A stretch of DNA of 64,000 nt from Cytobacillus massiliigabonensis (GTDB lineage Bacteria > Bacillota > Bacilli > Bacillales > Cytobacillaceae). Below are positions 37,679 through 50,650 of this stretch, one piece after another. Both the position numbers and the translations under genes were made by a program. The notes below the pieces were generated by a model that saw only the letters and a list, made by a program, of their open reading frames with translations, made no database searches and was not told the DNA's origin. Numbering within the stretch: position 1 is the first letter of the stretch; each line of letters opens with the position of its first letter. Location: the NCBI RefSeq assembly GCF_900199725.1, contig NZ_LT904902.1, positions 56,083-120,082 on the forward strand, given 5' to 3'.

Positions 37679-38044
37679 TCAATCCTCATTCTCTTTCGAA
37701 CGCTCTTCATCATGGATTTGATGAAGCAATGTATCAATTCGATTGCCATAATCAATAGACTCATCAAATTCAAAGAAAATTTCAGGTGTCTTTCGCAAGC
37801 GGATACGCTGCCCAATTTCTGAACGAATAAAACCCTTTGCTTTCGCTAGACCTTTTAGCGTATTTTCTTTTTGCTCATCATCACCGAGAACTGAAATAAA
37901 TACAGTTGCTTGTTGGAGATCACCAGTAACTTGTACATCTGTTACTGTCACAAACCCTACCCGAGGGTCTTTAATTTTCCGGCCAATAATTTCGCCTAAT
38001 TCCTTTTTCATTTGTTCTCCAACTTTATTTGCTCGAAGGCTCAT
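37679..38044 (-). CDS. rbfA: Ribosome-binding factor A
   Basis: A 121-residue KH-like factor that binds the 16S 5' helix during late 30S maturation and is important in cold. The core [21 protein letters not shown] segment is at about 80-100. It starts 16 bp after ylxP, last gene of the nusA-infB operon here. Confidence 0.96.
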   Translation of the reverse strand: MSLRANKVGEQMKKELGEIIGRKIKDPRVGFVTVTDVQVTGDLQQATVFISVLGDDEQKENTLKGLAKAKGFIRSEIGQRIRLRKTPEIFFEFDESIDYGNRIDTLLHQIHDEERSKENED

Positions 38045-38060
38045 TTATATTCACCTCTTC

Positions 38061-38336
38061 TTAAAGCCACTCAATATCAGTTATTGTTCGCTCGATTTCA
38101 GGAAAAAAATCAATGAACGCAAGAGCGTTCTGCAATTCATGTTCCGTTGTTACCTTAGAGGAGGAGACAGCAACGATGGCTATCTTTGTCCTTTGCCATA
38201 CATCCTGGAAATCCACCTCTGCTGCAGAGATATTAAATTTCTGCTTTAACCGGGTAAGAATACGAAGCAAAACTGCTCGTTTTTCTTTTAAAGAATGTGC
38301 ATCATATATAATACATACACAGGCTGCTAAGCCCAA
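38061..38336 (-). CDS. ylxP: DUF503 protein YlxP, N-terminus probably frameshifted
   Basis: A 91-codon frame of the small YlxP (DUF503) family, of unknown function, between infB and rbfA. The reading frame begins at TTG 38336 with no ribosome site at a proper distance. A natural start, ATG 38341-38343, overlaps the infB stop (ATGA) and follows AGGAG by 11 bases; it reads M-I-I-G as in relatives but is in another frame. Removing one G from the GGG at 38332-38334 would join it to LAACVCIIYDAHSLKEK. So either there is a one-base insertion (real or assembly error) or the TTG is used. Confidence 0.8.
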   Translation of the reverse strand: MGLAACVCIIYDAHSLKEKRAVLLRILTRLKQKFNISAAEVDFQDVWQRTKIAIVAVSSSKVTTEHELQNALAFIDFFPEIERTITDIEWL

Positions 38337-38339
38337 TAA

Positions 38340-40553
38340 TCATTTACGCTCAATCTCCTGCATAATGTACGCTTCAATGACGTCTCCTTCTTTTACATCA
38401 TTAAAGTTTTTAATTGTAATACCACATTCATAGCCTTGGTTTACTTCTTTAGCGTCATCTTTAAATCGCTTTAATGCATCAATTTCTCCTTCAAAGACAA
38501 CAATGCCGTCCCTGATTAAACGGATGCCGCTATCTCGGGTAATTTTCCCGTCTGTAACATAAGAACCTGCAATTGTGCCAACCTTGGAAACCTTGAAAGT
38601 TTGGCGTACTTCTGCCTGACCAATAATTTTTTCTTCAAATTCTGGATCAAGCAATCCTTTCATTGCCAATTCAATTTCCTCAATGACCTTATAGATAATG
38701 CGGTGTAAACGGATTTCCACACCTTCTGCATCGGCAGCACGCTTCGCATTAATATCAGGACGTACATTAAAACCAATGACGATTGCATTAAATGCAGCTG
38801 CAAGAGTAATATCAGACTCATTAATTGCACCGGCACCCGTATGAAGAATACGAACATTTACACCTTCAACATCAATTTTTTGTAAAGCGGTTGTAAGAGC
38901 TTCAGCTGAACCTTGTACGTCAGCTTTAACAACAATATTTAGCTCCTTCATTTCACCTTGCTTCATATGTTCAAAAAGATTATCTAAGCTTACCCGAGTT
39001 TTTTCGCTTCTTTGTGCTTGTAACGCTTGCTGTGCACGCGCCTCACCAACTTGGCGAGCTGTCTTTTCGTCATCTAATACGACAAAGCGGTCACCAGCTT
39101 GTGGGACATCATTTAATCCTGTAATTTCAACAGGAGTTGAAGGACCAGCTGTCTTCACACGGCGTCCTAAATCATTCACCATTGCACGAACACGGCCAAA
39201 AGTGTTCCCAACAACGATTGGATCTCCTACTTTTAATGTTCCATTTTGAACAAGAAGTGTAGCAACTGAGCCACGGCCTTTGTCTAATTGTGCTTCAATC
39301 ACCGTGCCGACTGCATTGCGATTTGGGTTTGCTTTGTACTCTTCTACTTCACTTACAAGAAGAATCATTTCAAGAAGATTGTCAATCCCTTCTCCTTTTA
39401 AGGCAGCAATTGGTACAAAAATAGTATCTCCGCCCCAAGCTTCAGGAACTAATCCATATTCAGTCAATTCCTGCATCACACGATCGGGATTTGCTGCTTC
39501 TTTATCCATCTTATTAACGGCCACAATGATTGGTACTTCTGCAGCTTTGGCGTGGTTTATCGCTTCAATTGTCTGAGGCATAACTCCGTCATCCGCTGCA
39601 ACTACAAGTATCGTAATATCAGTTACTTGAGCACCGCGAGCACGCATCGTTGTGAATGCAGCATGTCCTGGTGTATCCAAAAATGTGATTTTCTTTCCAT
39701 TTTCTTCAACTTGATACGCACCGATATGCTGTGTAATTCCTCCAGCTTCTCCAGCTGTTACCTTTGTATTACGGATGGAGTCCAATGTTGTTGTTTTCCC
39801 ATGGTCTACGTGCCCCATGATTGTAACAACAGCAGGGCGTTCTACTAAATCCTCATCATTATCATTAGTGAAATACACTTCTAAATCGGTTGTATCAATG
39901 ATTACTTCCTCTTCAACCTCAACGCCGTATTCACTTGCAATTAATTCAATCGCATCTTTGTCTAGATCCTGATTGATTGTTGCCATAACACCGAGCATGA
40001 ATAATTTTTTAATTATTTCTGATGGCTCACGATACAGCTTTTTTGCCAGCTCAGCAACAGTCAAAGATTCAGTAAATGTAATTTTTGCTGGTAATTCTTT
40101 AACTTTCTTAGGAGCAGGTGCAACAGGTGTCTGCTGCTGTTTGCCCTTATTATTTTTGTTTTTATTTTTATTGTTGCCTTTTTGGCTATTATTGTTTTTA
40201 TTGAAAGGCTTATTTGATAGGTTGCCTTGACCTTGGCTTCTTCCTTCAGCAGTTTTATGAACTGGCTTTGAGGAAGAGTTTCTGTTTGTAGCCTGTTGAT
40301 TCCCATTATCTGAAGGAGAACTATTTTTTGTCTTTGTTTGATCTTGTTTTTGAGTGTTCGTTTGTTTATTCTGCATTTGAGGTTGCTTCTCTTCTTTCTT
40401 GCCATAGATTCCGTCCAATTTTTGAACAGCAGCCGCTTCAATTGTTGTCATATGATTAGAAACCTCAATATTCATATCTTTCAATTTCGTTATGACATCT
40501 TTACTTGAAACATTTTGTTTTTTTGCATATTCGTAAACGCGCATTTTACTCAT
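38340..40553 (-). CDS. infB: Translation initiation factor IF-2
   Basis: A 737-residue GTPase that brings initiator tRNA to the 30S subunit. N-terminal IF2_N helix (1-50), a low-complexity N/K/Q-rich linker (about 52-150), a second IF2_N-type module (about 155-220), then the G domain with GHVDHGKT at 247-254 and domains II-IV. The asparagine/lysine-rich linker is the variable part in the family. Its stop codon overlaps the likely ylxP start. Confidence 0.98.
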   Translation of the reverse strand: MSKMRVYEYAKKQNVSSKDVITKLKDMNIEVSNHMTTIEAAAVQKLDGIYGKKEEKQPQMQNKQTNTQKQDQTKTKNSSPSDNGNQQATNRNSSSKPVHKTAEGRSQGQGNLSNKPFNKNNNSQKGNNKNKNKNNKGKQQQTPVAPAPKKVKELPAKITFTESLTVAELAKKLYREPSEIIKKLFMLGVMATINQDLDKDAIELIASEYGVEVEEEVIIDTTDLEVYFTNDNDEDLVERPAVVTIMGHVDHGKTTTLDSIRNTKVTAGEAGGITQHIGAYQVEENGKKITFLDTPGHAAFTTMRARGAQVTDITILVVAADDGVMPQTIEAINHAKAAEVPIIVAVNKMDKEAANPDRVMQELTEYGLVPEAWGGDTIFVPIAALKGEGIDNLLEMILLVSEVEEYKANPNRNAVGTVIEAQLDKGRGSVATLLVQNGTLKVGDPIVVGNTFGRVRAMVNDLGRRVKTAGPSTPVEITGLNDVPQAGDRFVVLDDEKTARQVGEARAQQALQAQRSEKTRVSLDNLFEHMKQGEMKELNIVVKADVQGSAEALTTALQKIDVEGVNVRILHTGAGAINESDITLAAAFNAIVIGFNVRPDINAKRAADAEGVEIRLHRIIYKVIEEIELAMKGLLDPEFEEKIIGQAEVRQTFKVSKVGTIAGSYVTDGKITRDSGIRLIRDGIVVFEGEIDALKRFKDDAKEVNQGYECGITIKNFNDVKEGDVIEAYIMQEIERK

Positions 40554-40572
40554 ACTTTCACCCCCGCTGGAA

Positions 40573-40875
40573 TTAATCGAGCAACGACTTCAGCTTTTTG
40601 GCAAATCCAACATCTAATACCGCAACGACAACACGGGCTTCTTTTCCGATCGCTTGACCAAGCATCTCCCTGTTCGGGACAAGCTTGTATGGTACATGAT
40701 AGGATTTACACTTATCTGTCACTTTTTTTGCTGTGTTAATAGAAGCGTCTGCTGATAGCAATATGAGCTTCGCTTTACCGTTTCTAATTTCTTTGATAGT
40801 AAGTTCTTCGCCCGAAGTAACTTTTCGTGCCCGATTTGCTAAGCCAAGCAATGACATCCATTGATTTACGCTCAT
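40573..40875 (-). CDS. ylxQ: YlxQ, L7Ae-family RNA-binding protein
   Basis: A 100-residue L7Ae/L30e/S12e/Gadd45-type protein ([16 protein letters not shown] near residues 9-24), expected to bind kink-turn-like RNA. It overlaps ylxR by four bases and is part of the nusA-infB operon. Its target RNA is not established. Confidence 0.92.
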   Translation of the reverse strand: MSVNQWMSLLGLANRARKVTSGEELTIKEIRNGKAKLILLSADASINTAKKVTDKCKSYHVPYKLVPNREMLGQAIGKEARVVVAVLDVGFAKKLKSLLD

Positions 40876-41162
40876 TTGGATTGTCGTTTCTCCTTCTCAA
40901 TTAGCTCAAGAAGTTCTTCATAAATAGAATCTTCTATTTTAACTTCTAAATGATTGGCTAATATATTTTTCTTTTTTGCAAGCATCACTGCTTCTTTCTC
41001 CTTTGAAAGATAAGCACCACGTCCGGATTTTTTTCCGGTAAGATCAACCGATACTTCTCCTTCTTTTGAGCGAACGATGCGAACGAGTTCTTTTTTCGGT
41101 CTCATTTCACCGGTTGCGACACATTTACGCATAGGAACTTTTTTACGATTGTTCACGCTCAT
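40872..41162 (-). CDS. ylxR: YlxR (RnpM), RNase P-modulating RNA-binding protein
   Basis: A 96-residue DUF448 protein with the family motif [20 protein letters not shown] (12-31) and GRGAYLSKE later. Work on B. subtilis YlxR/RnpM reports binding to RNase P RNA and control of its activity. It lies 10 bp after nusA. Confidence 0.93.
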   Translation of the reverse strand: MSVNNRKKVPMRKCVATGEMRPKKELVRIVRSKEGEVSVDLTGKKSGRGAYLSKEKEAVMLAKKKNILANHLEVKIEDSIYEELLELIEKEKRQSK

Positions 41163-41171
41163 TCACCTCTA

Positions 41172-42299
41172 TTATTCCATGTCATCCGAAAGATCAAAAT
41201 TTTCATCCTCAAAATCACTATCATCATAATTTAATAACGTTTCTTCTCTTGGATAAATACCAGATTCTCTCGCTTCTGTCTCTGATTTAATATCAATTTT
41301 CCAGCCAGTCAATTTTGCTGCTAAGCGTGCATTTTGACCGCGTTTCCCAATTGCAAGTGAAAGCTGATAATCTGGGACGATAACGGTTGTTGCTTTATCT
41401 TCCTCATTCACAATCACATCTAATACTTTTGAAGGACTTAACGCATTAGCTACGAAAACAACTGGATCCTGTGACCATTTGACTATGTCAATTTTTTCCC
41501 CTTTAAGCTCATTAACAACTGCCTGAACCCTTGTTCCTTTTGGTCCAACACATGAACCCACTGGATCAACTTCTTCATTATCAGAATGAACTGATATCTT
41601 TGAACGATCGCCTGCTTCACGTGCAACAGATTTTATTTCAACTGTTCCATCATAAATTTCAGGCACTTCAATTTCAAAAAGTCTTTTTAAAAGCCCTGGA
41701 TGTGTTCTTGAAACAAATATTTGCGGACCCTTTGTTGTCTTCTCAACTTTCGTAATAAAAACTTTTATACGATCATGAGGTTTATAATGCTCATTAGGCA
41801 TTTGTTCATTAGCAGGAAGAATCGCTTCGATTTTCCCAAGGCTGACATAAATGAATTTAGAATCCTGCCGTTGAACGATTCCTGTCATAATATCTTCTTC
41901 GCGGTCAATGAATTCAGAATAGATGATTCCTCTTTCTGCCTCTCTCACACGCTGTGTAACAACCTGTTTTGCTGTTTGAGCCGCAATTCGGCCAAAATCC
42001 TTCGGTGTAACTTCTAACTCTACGATATCTTCAATTTGGTAATTAGGATTCAATTTACGTGCGTCTTCAATGGAAATTTCAAGTCTAGGATCAAATACCT
42101 CATCAACCACTTCTTTACGTGCAAAAACCCTCATCAATCCACTACCAAGATTTAAATCGATCCGAACATTCTGAGCTTGATTAAAATTTCTTCTGTAGGC
42201 AGAAACAAGTGCAGCCTCAATTGCCTCAATAATCACTTCTCGTGAAATTCCTTTTTCTTTCTCAAGCAAGGTCAGAGCATCCAACAATTCACTGCTCAT
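41172..42299 (-). CDS. nusA: Transcription termination/antitermination factor NusA
   Basis: A 375-residue NusA of the short Gram-positive type: N-terminal polymerase-binding domain (1-125), S1 (about 135-200), KH1 (about 230-275) and KH2 (about 300-345; IGKRGQNARLAAKL), then an acidic tail. It lacks the C-terminal acidic repeats of enterobacteria. The leader of its operon carries a hairpin with a poor U-tract (42938-42959). Confidence 0.97.
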   Translation of the reverse strand: MSSELLDALTLLEKEKGISREVIIEAIEAALVSAYRRNFNQAQNVRIDLNLGSGLMRVFARKEVVDEVFDPRLEISIEDARKLNPNYQIEDIVELEVTPKDFGRIAAQTAKQVVTQRVREAERGIIYSEFIDREEDIMTGIVQRQDSKFIYVSLGKIEAILPANEQMPNEHYKPHDRIKVFITKVEKTTKGPQIFVSRTHPGLLKRLFEIEVPEIYDGTVEIKSVAREAGDRSKISVHSDNEEVDPVGSCVGPKGTRVQAVVNELKGEKIDIVKWSQDPVVFVANALSPSKVLDVIVNEEDKATTVIVPDYQLSLAIGKRGQNARLAAKLTGWKIDIKSETEARESGIYPREETLLNYDDSDFEDENFDLSDDME

Positions 42300-42320
42300 G
42301 AAACATATATCCCCCTTATT

Positions 42321-42342
42321 AGAAAAGCGTAAGCGCTAGACA
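42321..42342. repeat. Minimal remnant of the dispersed repeat (copy F)
   Basis: AGAAAAGCGTAAGCGCTAGACA joins the two termini of the long repeat directly, as a deletion derivative or solo unit would. It lies in the nusA-rimP gap. Confidence 0.5.
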
Positions 42343-42370
42343 TTATTTTTCTTCTAGAAATAATTATAAA

Positions 42371-42841
42371 TTATGAAAAAACCACTGCTAAACGAGCATT
42401 GGCCACTTTTCCATATGGAATATCCACAATTTTTTTTCTCGTTTTAATTTTAATTTCAACTGATACGATTTGGCCATCAAACTGTGTTAATATTCCTTCA
42501 AATGTTTTTTCCCCATCTATGGGCTCATACGTCTTAATAAAAACATTTTTGCCGATTGCTTTTTCAAAATCCTTTTCGTTTTTAAGAGGGCGTTCAGCTC
42601 CCGGTGATGATACCTCTAAGAAATAGTTATAAGGAATGGGGTCAACCTCATCAAGCTTGACGCTTAATTGTTCACTGACAAGTCCGCATTCTTCTATATC
42701 GACACCCGTTTCCTTATCAATAAATATGCGAAGGAACCAATCTCTTCCTTCTTTTACATATTCAATATCAACTAATTCTAATTTAAGCTCATCTAAAATA
42801 GGGGTGACTAATTCTTCAACCTTTTCAGTCACTTTGCTCAT
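42371..42841 (-). CDS. rimP: Ribosome maturation factor RimP
   Basis: A 156-residue RimP (YlxS) with an N-terminal alpha/beta domain and a C-terminal SH3-like domain (about 90-156). It helps early 30S assembly, notably S19/S12 incorporation. It heads the nusA-infB operon; a GGAGGG ribosome site and a sigma-A promoter at 42995-43023 precede it. Confidence 0.96.
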   Translation of the reverse strand: MSKVTEKVEELVTPILDELKLELVDIEYVKEGRDWFLRIFIDKETGVDIEECGLVSEQLSVKLDEVDPIPYNYFLEVSSPGAERPLKNEKDFEKAIGKNVFIKTYEPIDGEKTFEGILTQFDGQIVSVEIKIKTRKKIVDIPYGKVANARLAVVFS

Positions 42842-42937
42842 AATATCCCTCCTTTATCAACAATCTTAACCTCGCGTTGTTTTTCCCGTTATTAGAGTAT
42901 CCACCTGTCTTGACCGAAAAAAGCGTACACAACACGA

Positions 42938-42959
42938 AAGAGTGGGTTGCCCCACTCTT
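42938..42959 (-). terminator. Hairpin in the rimP-nusA leader, candidate NusA-dependent terminator
   Basis: A perfect 9-bp stem (42938-42946 with 42951-42959) and a 4-base loop. On the minus strand it is followed by TCGTGTTGTG, a poor U-tract. It lies about 30-50 bases past the expected transcript start and about 100 before rimP, so it is in the leader rather than after polC. Confidence 0.55.
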
Positions 42960-42994
42960 CTTTTACGAGAGTTATAAATAGTATTTCCATTAAA

Positions 42995-43023
42995 ACTATA
43001 CCATAACCAATTTTTTTATGCAA
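42995..43023 (-). promoter_or_regulatory. Sigma-A promoter of the rimP-nusA-infB operon
   Basis: On the minus strand TTGCAT (43018-43023) and TATAGT (42995-43000) are 17 bp apart, in the 236-bp gap after polC. Confidence 0.7.
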
Positions 43024-43077
43024 ATGGAATTGCTGTCAATTCAAGGTTTTGAAACGATATCTATTGCTTTATTCTCC

Positions 43078-46000
43078 TTAAAATAAAGAAAGCTGGTTTT
43101 GCTCTGGCAATGATTCCAGGCAGCCGTGGTTATCCAAATACTCAATGATCGTCTTGGATAACTTGCCTCGCTGCTGAAGATCTTCCTTCGAAAGGAATTC
43201 TCCTTCCTCCCTTGCCTTTACAATATTAATAGCTGCATTTGTTCCGAGACCTGGAATCGCATTAAATGGAGGAATCAGCGCTCCGTCATCAATAATAAAT
43301 TCATTTGCACTTGAGCGATAGAGATCAACCTTCTTAAATTTAAATCCTCGCTCGCTCATTTCAAGGGCAAGCTCCATCACAGTTAATAAGTTTTTCTCCT
43401 TATTAGAAGCATCCAAGCCCTTCGCATTAATATCGTCAATTAATGATCGTATCGCCTGTGATCCTTTTGCCATCGCATCGACATCAAAGTCCTCTGCACG
43501 AACAGTAAAATAAGCTGCATAATATAGAAGCGGATGATGAACTTTAAAATAAGCAATCCGAACGGCCATTAACACATATGCAGCCGCATGCGCTTTAGGG
43601 AACATGTATTTGATTTTTTTGCAGGAATCAATATACCATTCCGGTACTTTATTCTTTCTCATTTCTTCTTCCATTTCATCGCTTAAACCTTTACCTTTAC
43701 GTACGGATTCCATAATTTTAAAAGCGAATGCTGGCTCCAATCCTTGATAGATTAAATACACCATTATGTCATCACGACAGCCAATTACTTCACTCAGTGT
43801 ACATATTCTATTATGAATAAGCTCCTGTGCGTTTCCCAGCCAAACATCCGTACCGTGTGACAGACCAGAGATTTGAACCAGCTCAGAGAAAGTAGTAGGT
43901 TTCGTATCCTCTAACATTTGCCGTACGAATCTTGTTCCAAATTCCGGAATGCCAAGCGTTCCTGTTTTACACATGATTTGCTCTGCTGTTACGCCTAAAG
44001 ACTCCGTTCCGCTAAATATTTTCATTACTTCAGGATCATCCGTTGGGATCGTTTTCGGATCAATTCCGCTTAAATCCTGAAGCATCCGAATGACTGTTGG
44101 ATCGTCGTGTCCGAGTATATCAAGCTTTAATAAATTGTCATGAATGGAATGAAAATCGAAATGGGTCGTTTTCCATTCTGAATTTTTATCATCTGCCGGA
44201 AATTGAATCGGCGAGAAATCATAAATATCCATATAATCAGGAACAACGATAATTCCTCCTGGATGCTGACCAGTCGTTCTCTTTACCCCAGTGCATCCTG
44301 AAGCAAGACGATCAATTTCCGCTCCTCTTAATTGAAGATTGTTATCTTGCTGATAAGCTTTGACATAGCCAAAGGCTGTTTTATCCGCTACAGTACCGAT
44401 CGTCCCCGCACGGTAAACGTATTCTTCACCGAAAAGGACCTTTGTATAGTTGTGTGCACGCGGCTGATATTCACCTGAGAAATTTAAATCAATATCAGGA
44501 ACCTTATCCCCTTTAAATCCAAGGAATGTTTCGAAAGGAATGTCGTGTCCATCCTTTCTATATGTTGCCCCGCATTCTGGACAGTCCTTGTCAGGCAAGT
44601 CATAGCCAGAACCGACAGAACCATCATTAAAAAATTCTGAATGCTTGCAGTCTGGGCAAACATAGTGTGGAGGAAGTGGGTTAACCTCTGTGATTTCTGT
44701 CATCGTTGCAACTAAAGAGGAGCCTACAGAGCCACGTGAACCAACAAGATAGCCATCATCTAACGATTTTTTAACTAGCTTATGCGAGATCAAATAGATA
44801 ACAGCAAACCCATGACCAATAATACTTTTCAATTCCTTTTCCAAACGCGCTTCGACAATTTCAGGTAAATTTTCCCCATAAATGCTTCTAGCCATTTCAT
44901 AGCTCATGTTGCGCATTTCATCGTCTGCACCCTCAATTTTAGGTGTATACAGATCATCTTTAATCGGTTTTATTTCATCGATCATATCCGCAATTTTATT
45001 CGTATTTTCAACAACAATTTCTCGTGCTTTCTCCTTTCCTAAAAACTTGAAAGCATCGAGCATTTCATTCGTGGTTCGAAAATGGACATCCGGGAGCTTA
45101 TGACGATTTAATGGATTCGCTCCACCCTGTGAATTAATAAGAATTTTCCTGTAGATTTTATCATTGGGATTTAAATAATGAACATTTCCAGTCGCTACGA
45201 CCGGAAGTCCTAACTTGTCACCAAGCTGGACAACCTTCCCAATAATATCCTCCAGCGCTTTTTCATCTCGAACTAATTCTAGCTCCAAAAGATGTGCATA
45301 TACTTCCTTGGGATGTACCTCAATATAATCATAGAATTGCGCAGTCTCTTCTACCTCTTCAGGTGATTTCTGCATCATCCCCTCGAACACTTCACCTTTA
45401 TCACAACCAGACCCTATTAGAAGTCCTTCACGATATTTTTCAAGCTGGGACCTAGGTATTCTTGGCACTCGATAGAAATAATTCAGGTGAGAAATAGACA
45501 CAAGCTTAAAAAGATTTTTCAAGCCTGCCTCTGTTTGTGCAAGCAATGTACAATGATAAGGTCTTGCACGTTGATATGCATTACCCTGACCCATATTATC
45601 ATTAAATTGATCGTGATACTCGATTCCCTTTTCAGTTGCATCCTTCAGCATTTTCAAAAGGAGGTAACCGGTTGCTTCAGCATCATAGATTGCTCGGTGA
45701 TGCTGTGTTAATTCAATATCAAATTTCTTTGCAAGTGTGTTCAATCGATGGTTCTTCATATCTGAATAAAGAAAGCGTGCAAGCTCAAGTGTATCAATGA
45801 CTGGATTTGCAGCTTTGCCTAGATTGATTTTCTTATAGCCGACATTTAGAAAACCCATATCGAAAGATGCATTATGGGCTACTAATATCGCGTCACCCGT
45901 CCATTCATGGAAATCTTTCAGGACATCCTCTATCTCTGGTGCATTTTCAACAAGGTCATCTGTAATTCCAGTTAAATTGATGGTTGTTGCAGAAAGCCGA

Positions 46001-47400
46001 TGGTGTGGATTCGCAAACGATTCAAAACGGTCAATTATTTCCCCATCGCGGATTTTTACGGCTGCAAGTTCAATGATCGTATCATACACTGCTGATAAGC
46101 CAGTAGTTTCTACGTCGAAAACAACATACGTATCCTCACTTAATTGCCGATGTGAGCTGTTATATGCGATTGGAACCCCATCATCCACTAGATTCACTTC
46201 AACCCCATATAAGATCTTAATATCATTTTTCTTTCCAGCACCAAATGCCTCTGGAAATGATTGAACTACAGCATGGTCTGTGATTGCAACTGCCTTATGT
46301 CCCCATTTTTTCGCTTGTCCAACTAGTGCACTGACAGATGATACTGCATCCATCTGACTCATTGGCGTATGCAGATGCAACTCCACACGTTTTTCATTTT
46401 CTGGAGCCGTGTCTTTTCTTTGGATTGGCTTGATTTCGTTAATATCATTCCCGATCATAACGAGGTCGCGGACAAAGGTGTCATTTTGAACACTGCCGCG
46501 GACCTTTAGCCACATTCCTTTTTGAACATGCTGGTATAAAGCTGCATCTTCCTTGTCGCGGGAAAACATTTTAACAAGAATGGAGCTTGTATAATCCGTA
46601 ATTTTAAAGGTTAGGAGCGTTCTTCCACTGCGAAGCTCTCGCGTTTCTGCTGAAAAAACATATCCTTCAACCGCTACACGTCTTTCTTCATCAACGATAT
46701 CAATGAGCTTTCTGTAATCTGCATCATCTTTAATTGTTAAACCAATCATAAGCGGTCCTTGAAGAACTGCAGCATCCCCAGAATCAGCTTCCGCTTCTTT
46801 CTTTTGCATATCGATTAACGCTTGCAATCCTCGCTCTTGATCCTCTTTTTCCTTCGCTTCAATAAACCTTTGGTACTCTTCATTTGCAGTTTCAGCTGAA
46901 ATATCCGTATCAATGACTAATGGAGGAAATCCAACCGCCTCAAACACTTGACTAATTAGACTTGCATATTTTCGTTTAATGGATAAACCTTCCGCTTCAT
47001 TTCTCACATTGATGACGATTTTATTTCCATGTATTGCCGGAATTTGTTCATTTAATAGTTTAATTAAAGGAGGAGCCATTCCCTCCATTTCTTGAATACA
47101 ATATTGCCAGTATTCTAAAACTAATTGTTCATTAAATTGCTGATTTTTCACTAGAATCGTAAAAGAAACATTAGCTATGTGTGAAAAGGTCTTTTCCAGC
47201 TGTGTTGAAAAAAGGCTAAAATATTGAAACGGAAGAATGGTTTCAAAGCCAAAATAAAAATGCCACTTTTTCGCCTTTTTTTCTATCACTACTTTGTTAA
47301 TTTCAGCCTGTTGAAATTGCTGTACAATCAAATCATCAGTTAAATTCAGCTGTTGGAGCAAGAGTTGGAAACGCTCTTTATTGCCTAGGGCATTCTCCAT
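43078..47400 (-). CDS. polC: DNA polymerase III alpha subunit PolC
   Basis: A 1440-residue Gram-positive replicative polymerase with built-in proofreading. Domains in order: N-terminal region, OB fold (about 235-320), PHP (from [12 protein letters not shown], near 345), split by the DEDD exonuclease ([12 protein letters not shown], near 425), then a zinc-binding CPDC...CPEC segment, and the catalytic palm and helix-hairpin-helix. ATG 47400 follows GGGAGAGAG; an in-frame ATG at 47415 lacks a site. Length matches the B. subtilis enzyme. Confidence 0.98.
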   Translation of the reverse strand: MENALGNKERFQLLLQQLNLTDDLIVQQFQQAEINKVVIEKKAKKWHFYFGFETILPFQYFSLFSTQLEKTFSHIANVSFTILVKNQQFNEQLVLEYWQYCIQEMEGMAPPLIKLLNEQIPAIHGNKIVINVRNEAEGLSIKRKYASLISQVFEAVGFPPLVIDTDISAETANEEYQRFIEAKEKEDQERGLQALIDMQKKEAEADSGDAAVLQGPLMIGLTIKDDADYRKLIDIVDEERRVAVEGYVFSAETRELRSGRTLLTFKITDYTSSILVKMFSRDKEDAALYQHVQKGMWLKVRGSVQNDTFVRDLVMIGNDINEIKPIQRKDTAPENEKRVELHLHTPMSQMDAVSSVSALVGQAKKWGHKAVAITDHAVVQSFPEAFGAGKKNDIKILYGVEVNLVDDGVPIAYNSSHRQLSEDTYVVFDVETTGLSAVYDTIIELAAVKIRDGEIIDRFESFANPHHRLSATTINLTGITDDLVENAPEIEDVLKDFHEWTGDAILVAHNASFDMGFLNVGYKKINLGKAANPVIDTLELARFLYSDMKNHRLNTLAKKFDIELTQHHRAIYDAEATGYLLLKMLKDATEKGIEYHDQFNDNMGQGNAYQRARPYHCTLLAQTEAGLKNLFKLVSISHLNYFYRVPRIPRSQLEKYREGLLIGSGCDKGEVFEGMMQKSPEEVEETAQFYDYIEVHPKEVYAHLLELELVRDEKALEDIIGKVVQLGDKLGLPVVATGNVHYLNPNDKIYRKILINSQGGANPLNRHKLPDVHFRTTNEMLDAFKFLGKEKAREIVVENTNKIADMIDEIKPIKDDLYTPKIEGADDEMRNMSYEMARSIYGENLPEIVEARLEKELKSIIGHGFAVIYLISHKLVKKSLDDGYLVGSRGSVGSSLVATMTEITEVNPLPPHYVCPDCKHSEFFNDGSVGSGYDLPDKDCPECGATYRKDGHDIPFETFLGFKGDKVPDIDLNFSGEYQPRAHNYTKVLFGEEYVYRAGTIGTVADKTAFGYVKAYQQDNNLQLRGAEIDRLASGCTGVKRTTGQHPGGIIVVPDYMDIYDFSPIQFPADDKNSEWKTTHFDFHSIHDNLLKLDILGHDDPTVIRMLQDLSGIDPKTIPTDDPEVMKIFSGTESLGVTAEQIMCKTGTLGIPEFGTRFVRQMLEDTKPTTFSELVQISGLSHGTDVWLGNAQELIHNRICTLSEVIGCRDDIMVYLIYQGLEPAFAFKIMESVRKGKGLSDEMEEEMRKNKVPEWYIDSCKKIKYMFPKAHAAAYVLMAVRIAYFKVHHPLLYYAAYFTVRAEDFDVDAMAKGSQAIRSLIDDINAKGLDASNKEKNLLTVMELALEMSERGFKFKKVDLYRSSANEFIIDDGALIPPFNAIPGLGTNAAINIVKAREEGEFLSKEDLQQRGKLSKTIIEYLDNHGCLESLPEQNQLSLF

Positions 47401-47468
47401 CTTTCTCTCTCCCATCTATATATATTTCTATCTATCATTTTTCCATAAGACTTCTTTAGACTTTGATA

Positions 47469-47497
47469 ATTATAACATAACCTTTCAGGGGTTATAA
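47469..47497 (-). promoter_or_regulatory. Extended -10 promoter of polC
   Basis: On the minus strand TGTTATAAT (TATAAT at 47469-47474) is a consensus extended -10; TTATAA (47492-47497) lies 17 bp upstream as a weak -35. Two direct copies of AAAGGTTAT span the region. Confidence 0.6.
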
Positions 47498-47523
47498 CCT
47501 TTGAAAGCGAGGAATATTTCGCT

Positions 47524-47557
47524 AAAAAAAATTTGGATTCCCATAAAGAGAATCCAA
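47524..47557 (-). terminator. Terminator after proS
   Basis: A perfect 8-bp stem (47533-47540 with 47550-47557) followed on the minus strand by a run of T (47524-47531). Confidence 0.85.
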
Positions 47558-47564
47558 TAAAAAA

Positions 47565-49268
<1,704 letters not shown>

Positions 49269-49345
49269 TTAATAGCACCTCTATTATGAATTAATAATAA
49301 ATATAGGGTCAAATCCTAATGGAGTAAGACCCTAAAGGAATAATA

Positions 49346-50608
49346 TTATAAGAAAAATCTTTGAATATCATTCCATGTTACAACAAGCATTAACAGCATT
49401 AAAAGAGCGAAACCAATAAAATGGACCATTCCCTCTTTGTGACGATCAATTGGCTTTCCTCTTACCGCTTCAACAGCAAAGAACATAAGTCTTCCACCGT
49501 CTAATGCTGGAATTGGCAATAAGTTCATGATTCCAAGGTTAATACTCAAAATTGCTGCCCATTTCATTAAATAGAATATACCTGATTTCGCCACTGTATC
49601 AGTAGAAACATAAATACCTACAGGGCCTGAAAGGGCATCAATAGAAAACTGTCCAGTCACTAGCTTTCCTAGCATAACAAAAATTTCTTTTGTCCAAAGG
49701 TACGTTTCTTTCGCGCCATGTGAAATTGCTTTAAAAGGTGATTTCTCCATAGGCTGGAATACACCTATGATGCCAATTTTTTCTCCATCGGCTTCTTGAA
49801 CTTTTGGTGTTACAGGCAATTGAAGTTCTTTTCCATCTCGTTCAAGAGAGAATTGTAATTCTTTGTTTGGATGTTTGCGTATGATTTCAACAACATCTGA
49901 CCATCCAGATATTTCTGCACCATCAACACTTTGAATATAATCTCCCTCTTTCAGACCTGCTTCCATTGCAGCGCCATCCTCTGTCAGCTTACCAAGAACG
50001 GGATCATTCGTTGGGATCCCCTGCAGAATCCCAATCAAAACAAATACGACGAAGGCAAGGATAAAATTCATCATCGGTCCGGCAAAAATTGCCATTGTTC
50101 TTTGCCAAAGTGTTTTTGAGGCAAATTGTCTATCGTACGGAGCAATCAGTGTTTCTGTTCCATTTTCTACTAATACGGCTTTTGGACTTATTGGAAAAGA
50201 TTGCAGTCTCTCCTCTTCGTCCCCTTCAACATAACCCTTTATTACTAGCTTATGCTCAATATCCGCATGTTCTACCTCGACAACTCTTGCATCCGGATAT
50301 TTTTCTTTGTTTGTTAAAATAACTTTCTCCGCTTCTTCTTTCTCATTAAACAGCAATCCAATCCGGTAGCCCGGTTTAATCTCGACCATTTCAGGATCTT
50401 CCCCAGCCATTCGAACAAACCCGCCAATAGGAAGCAGCCTAAGCGTATAAATTGTTTCCCCTTTTTTATGAGAAAAGATTTTAGGACCGAAGCCGATGGC
50501 AAATTCCCTGCATAGAATTCCAGCCCGTTTTGCAAAGATAAAATGGCCTAATTCATGAAAAAATACTAGGGCCCCAAATATAACAATAAAAGCTATAACT
50601 GTACTCAA
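49346..50608 (-). CDS. rasP: Site-2 intramembrane protease RasP
   Basis: A 420-residue S2P metalloprotease. The zinc motif HELGH is at residues 18-22 in the first helix and the third ligand in LDGGR near 368; a PDZ domain lies between (about 190-270). In B. subtilis RasP (YluC) cuts anti-sigma-W RsiW after site-1 cleavage, and also FtsL. A variable loop of about 80 residues (80-160) precedes the PDZ. It follows dxr. Confidence 0.96.
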   Translation of the reverse strand: MSTVIAFIVIFGALVFFHELGHFIFAKRAGILCREFAIGFGPKIFSHKKGETIYTLRLLPIGGFVRMAGEDPEMVEIKPGYRIGLLFNEKEEAEKVILTNKEKYPDARVVEVEHADIEHKLVIKGYVEGDEEERLQSFPISPKAVLVENGTETLIAPYDRQFASKTLWQRTMAIFAGPMMNFILAFVVFVLIGILQGIPTNDPVLGKLTEDGAAMEAGLKEGDYIQSVDGAEISGWSDVVEIIRKHPNKELQFSLERDGKELQLPVTPKVQEADGEKIGIIGVFQPMEKSPFKAISHGAKETYLWTKEIFVMLGKLVTGQFSIDALSGPVGIYVSTDTVAKSGIFYLMKWAAILSINLGIMNLLPIPALDGGRLMFFAVEAVRGKPIDRHKEGMVHFIGFALLMLLMLVVTWNDIQRFFL

Positions 50609-50650
50609 TTTATAACCACCTTTTTAAAAGATAAGAAATTTATCTTTTCT

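Noticed and set aside
49269..49345. T-box leader before proS
   Set aside because: The gap is 77 bp, too short, and the conserved T-box sequence is not there.
50314..50535. Short minus-strand frame inside rasP and many similar overlapping frames
   Set aside because: Out-of-frame shadows of long conserved genes.
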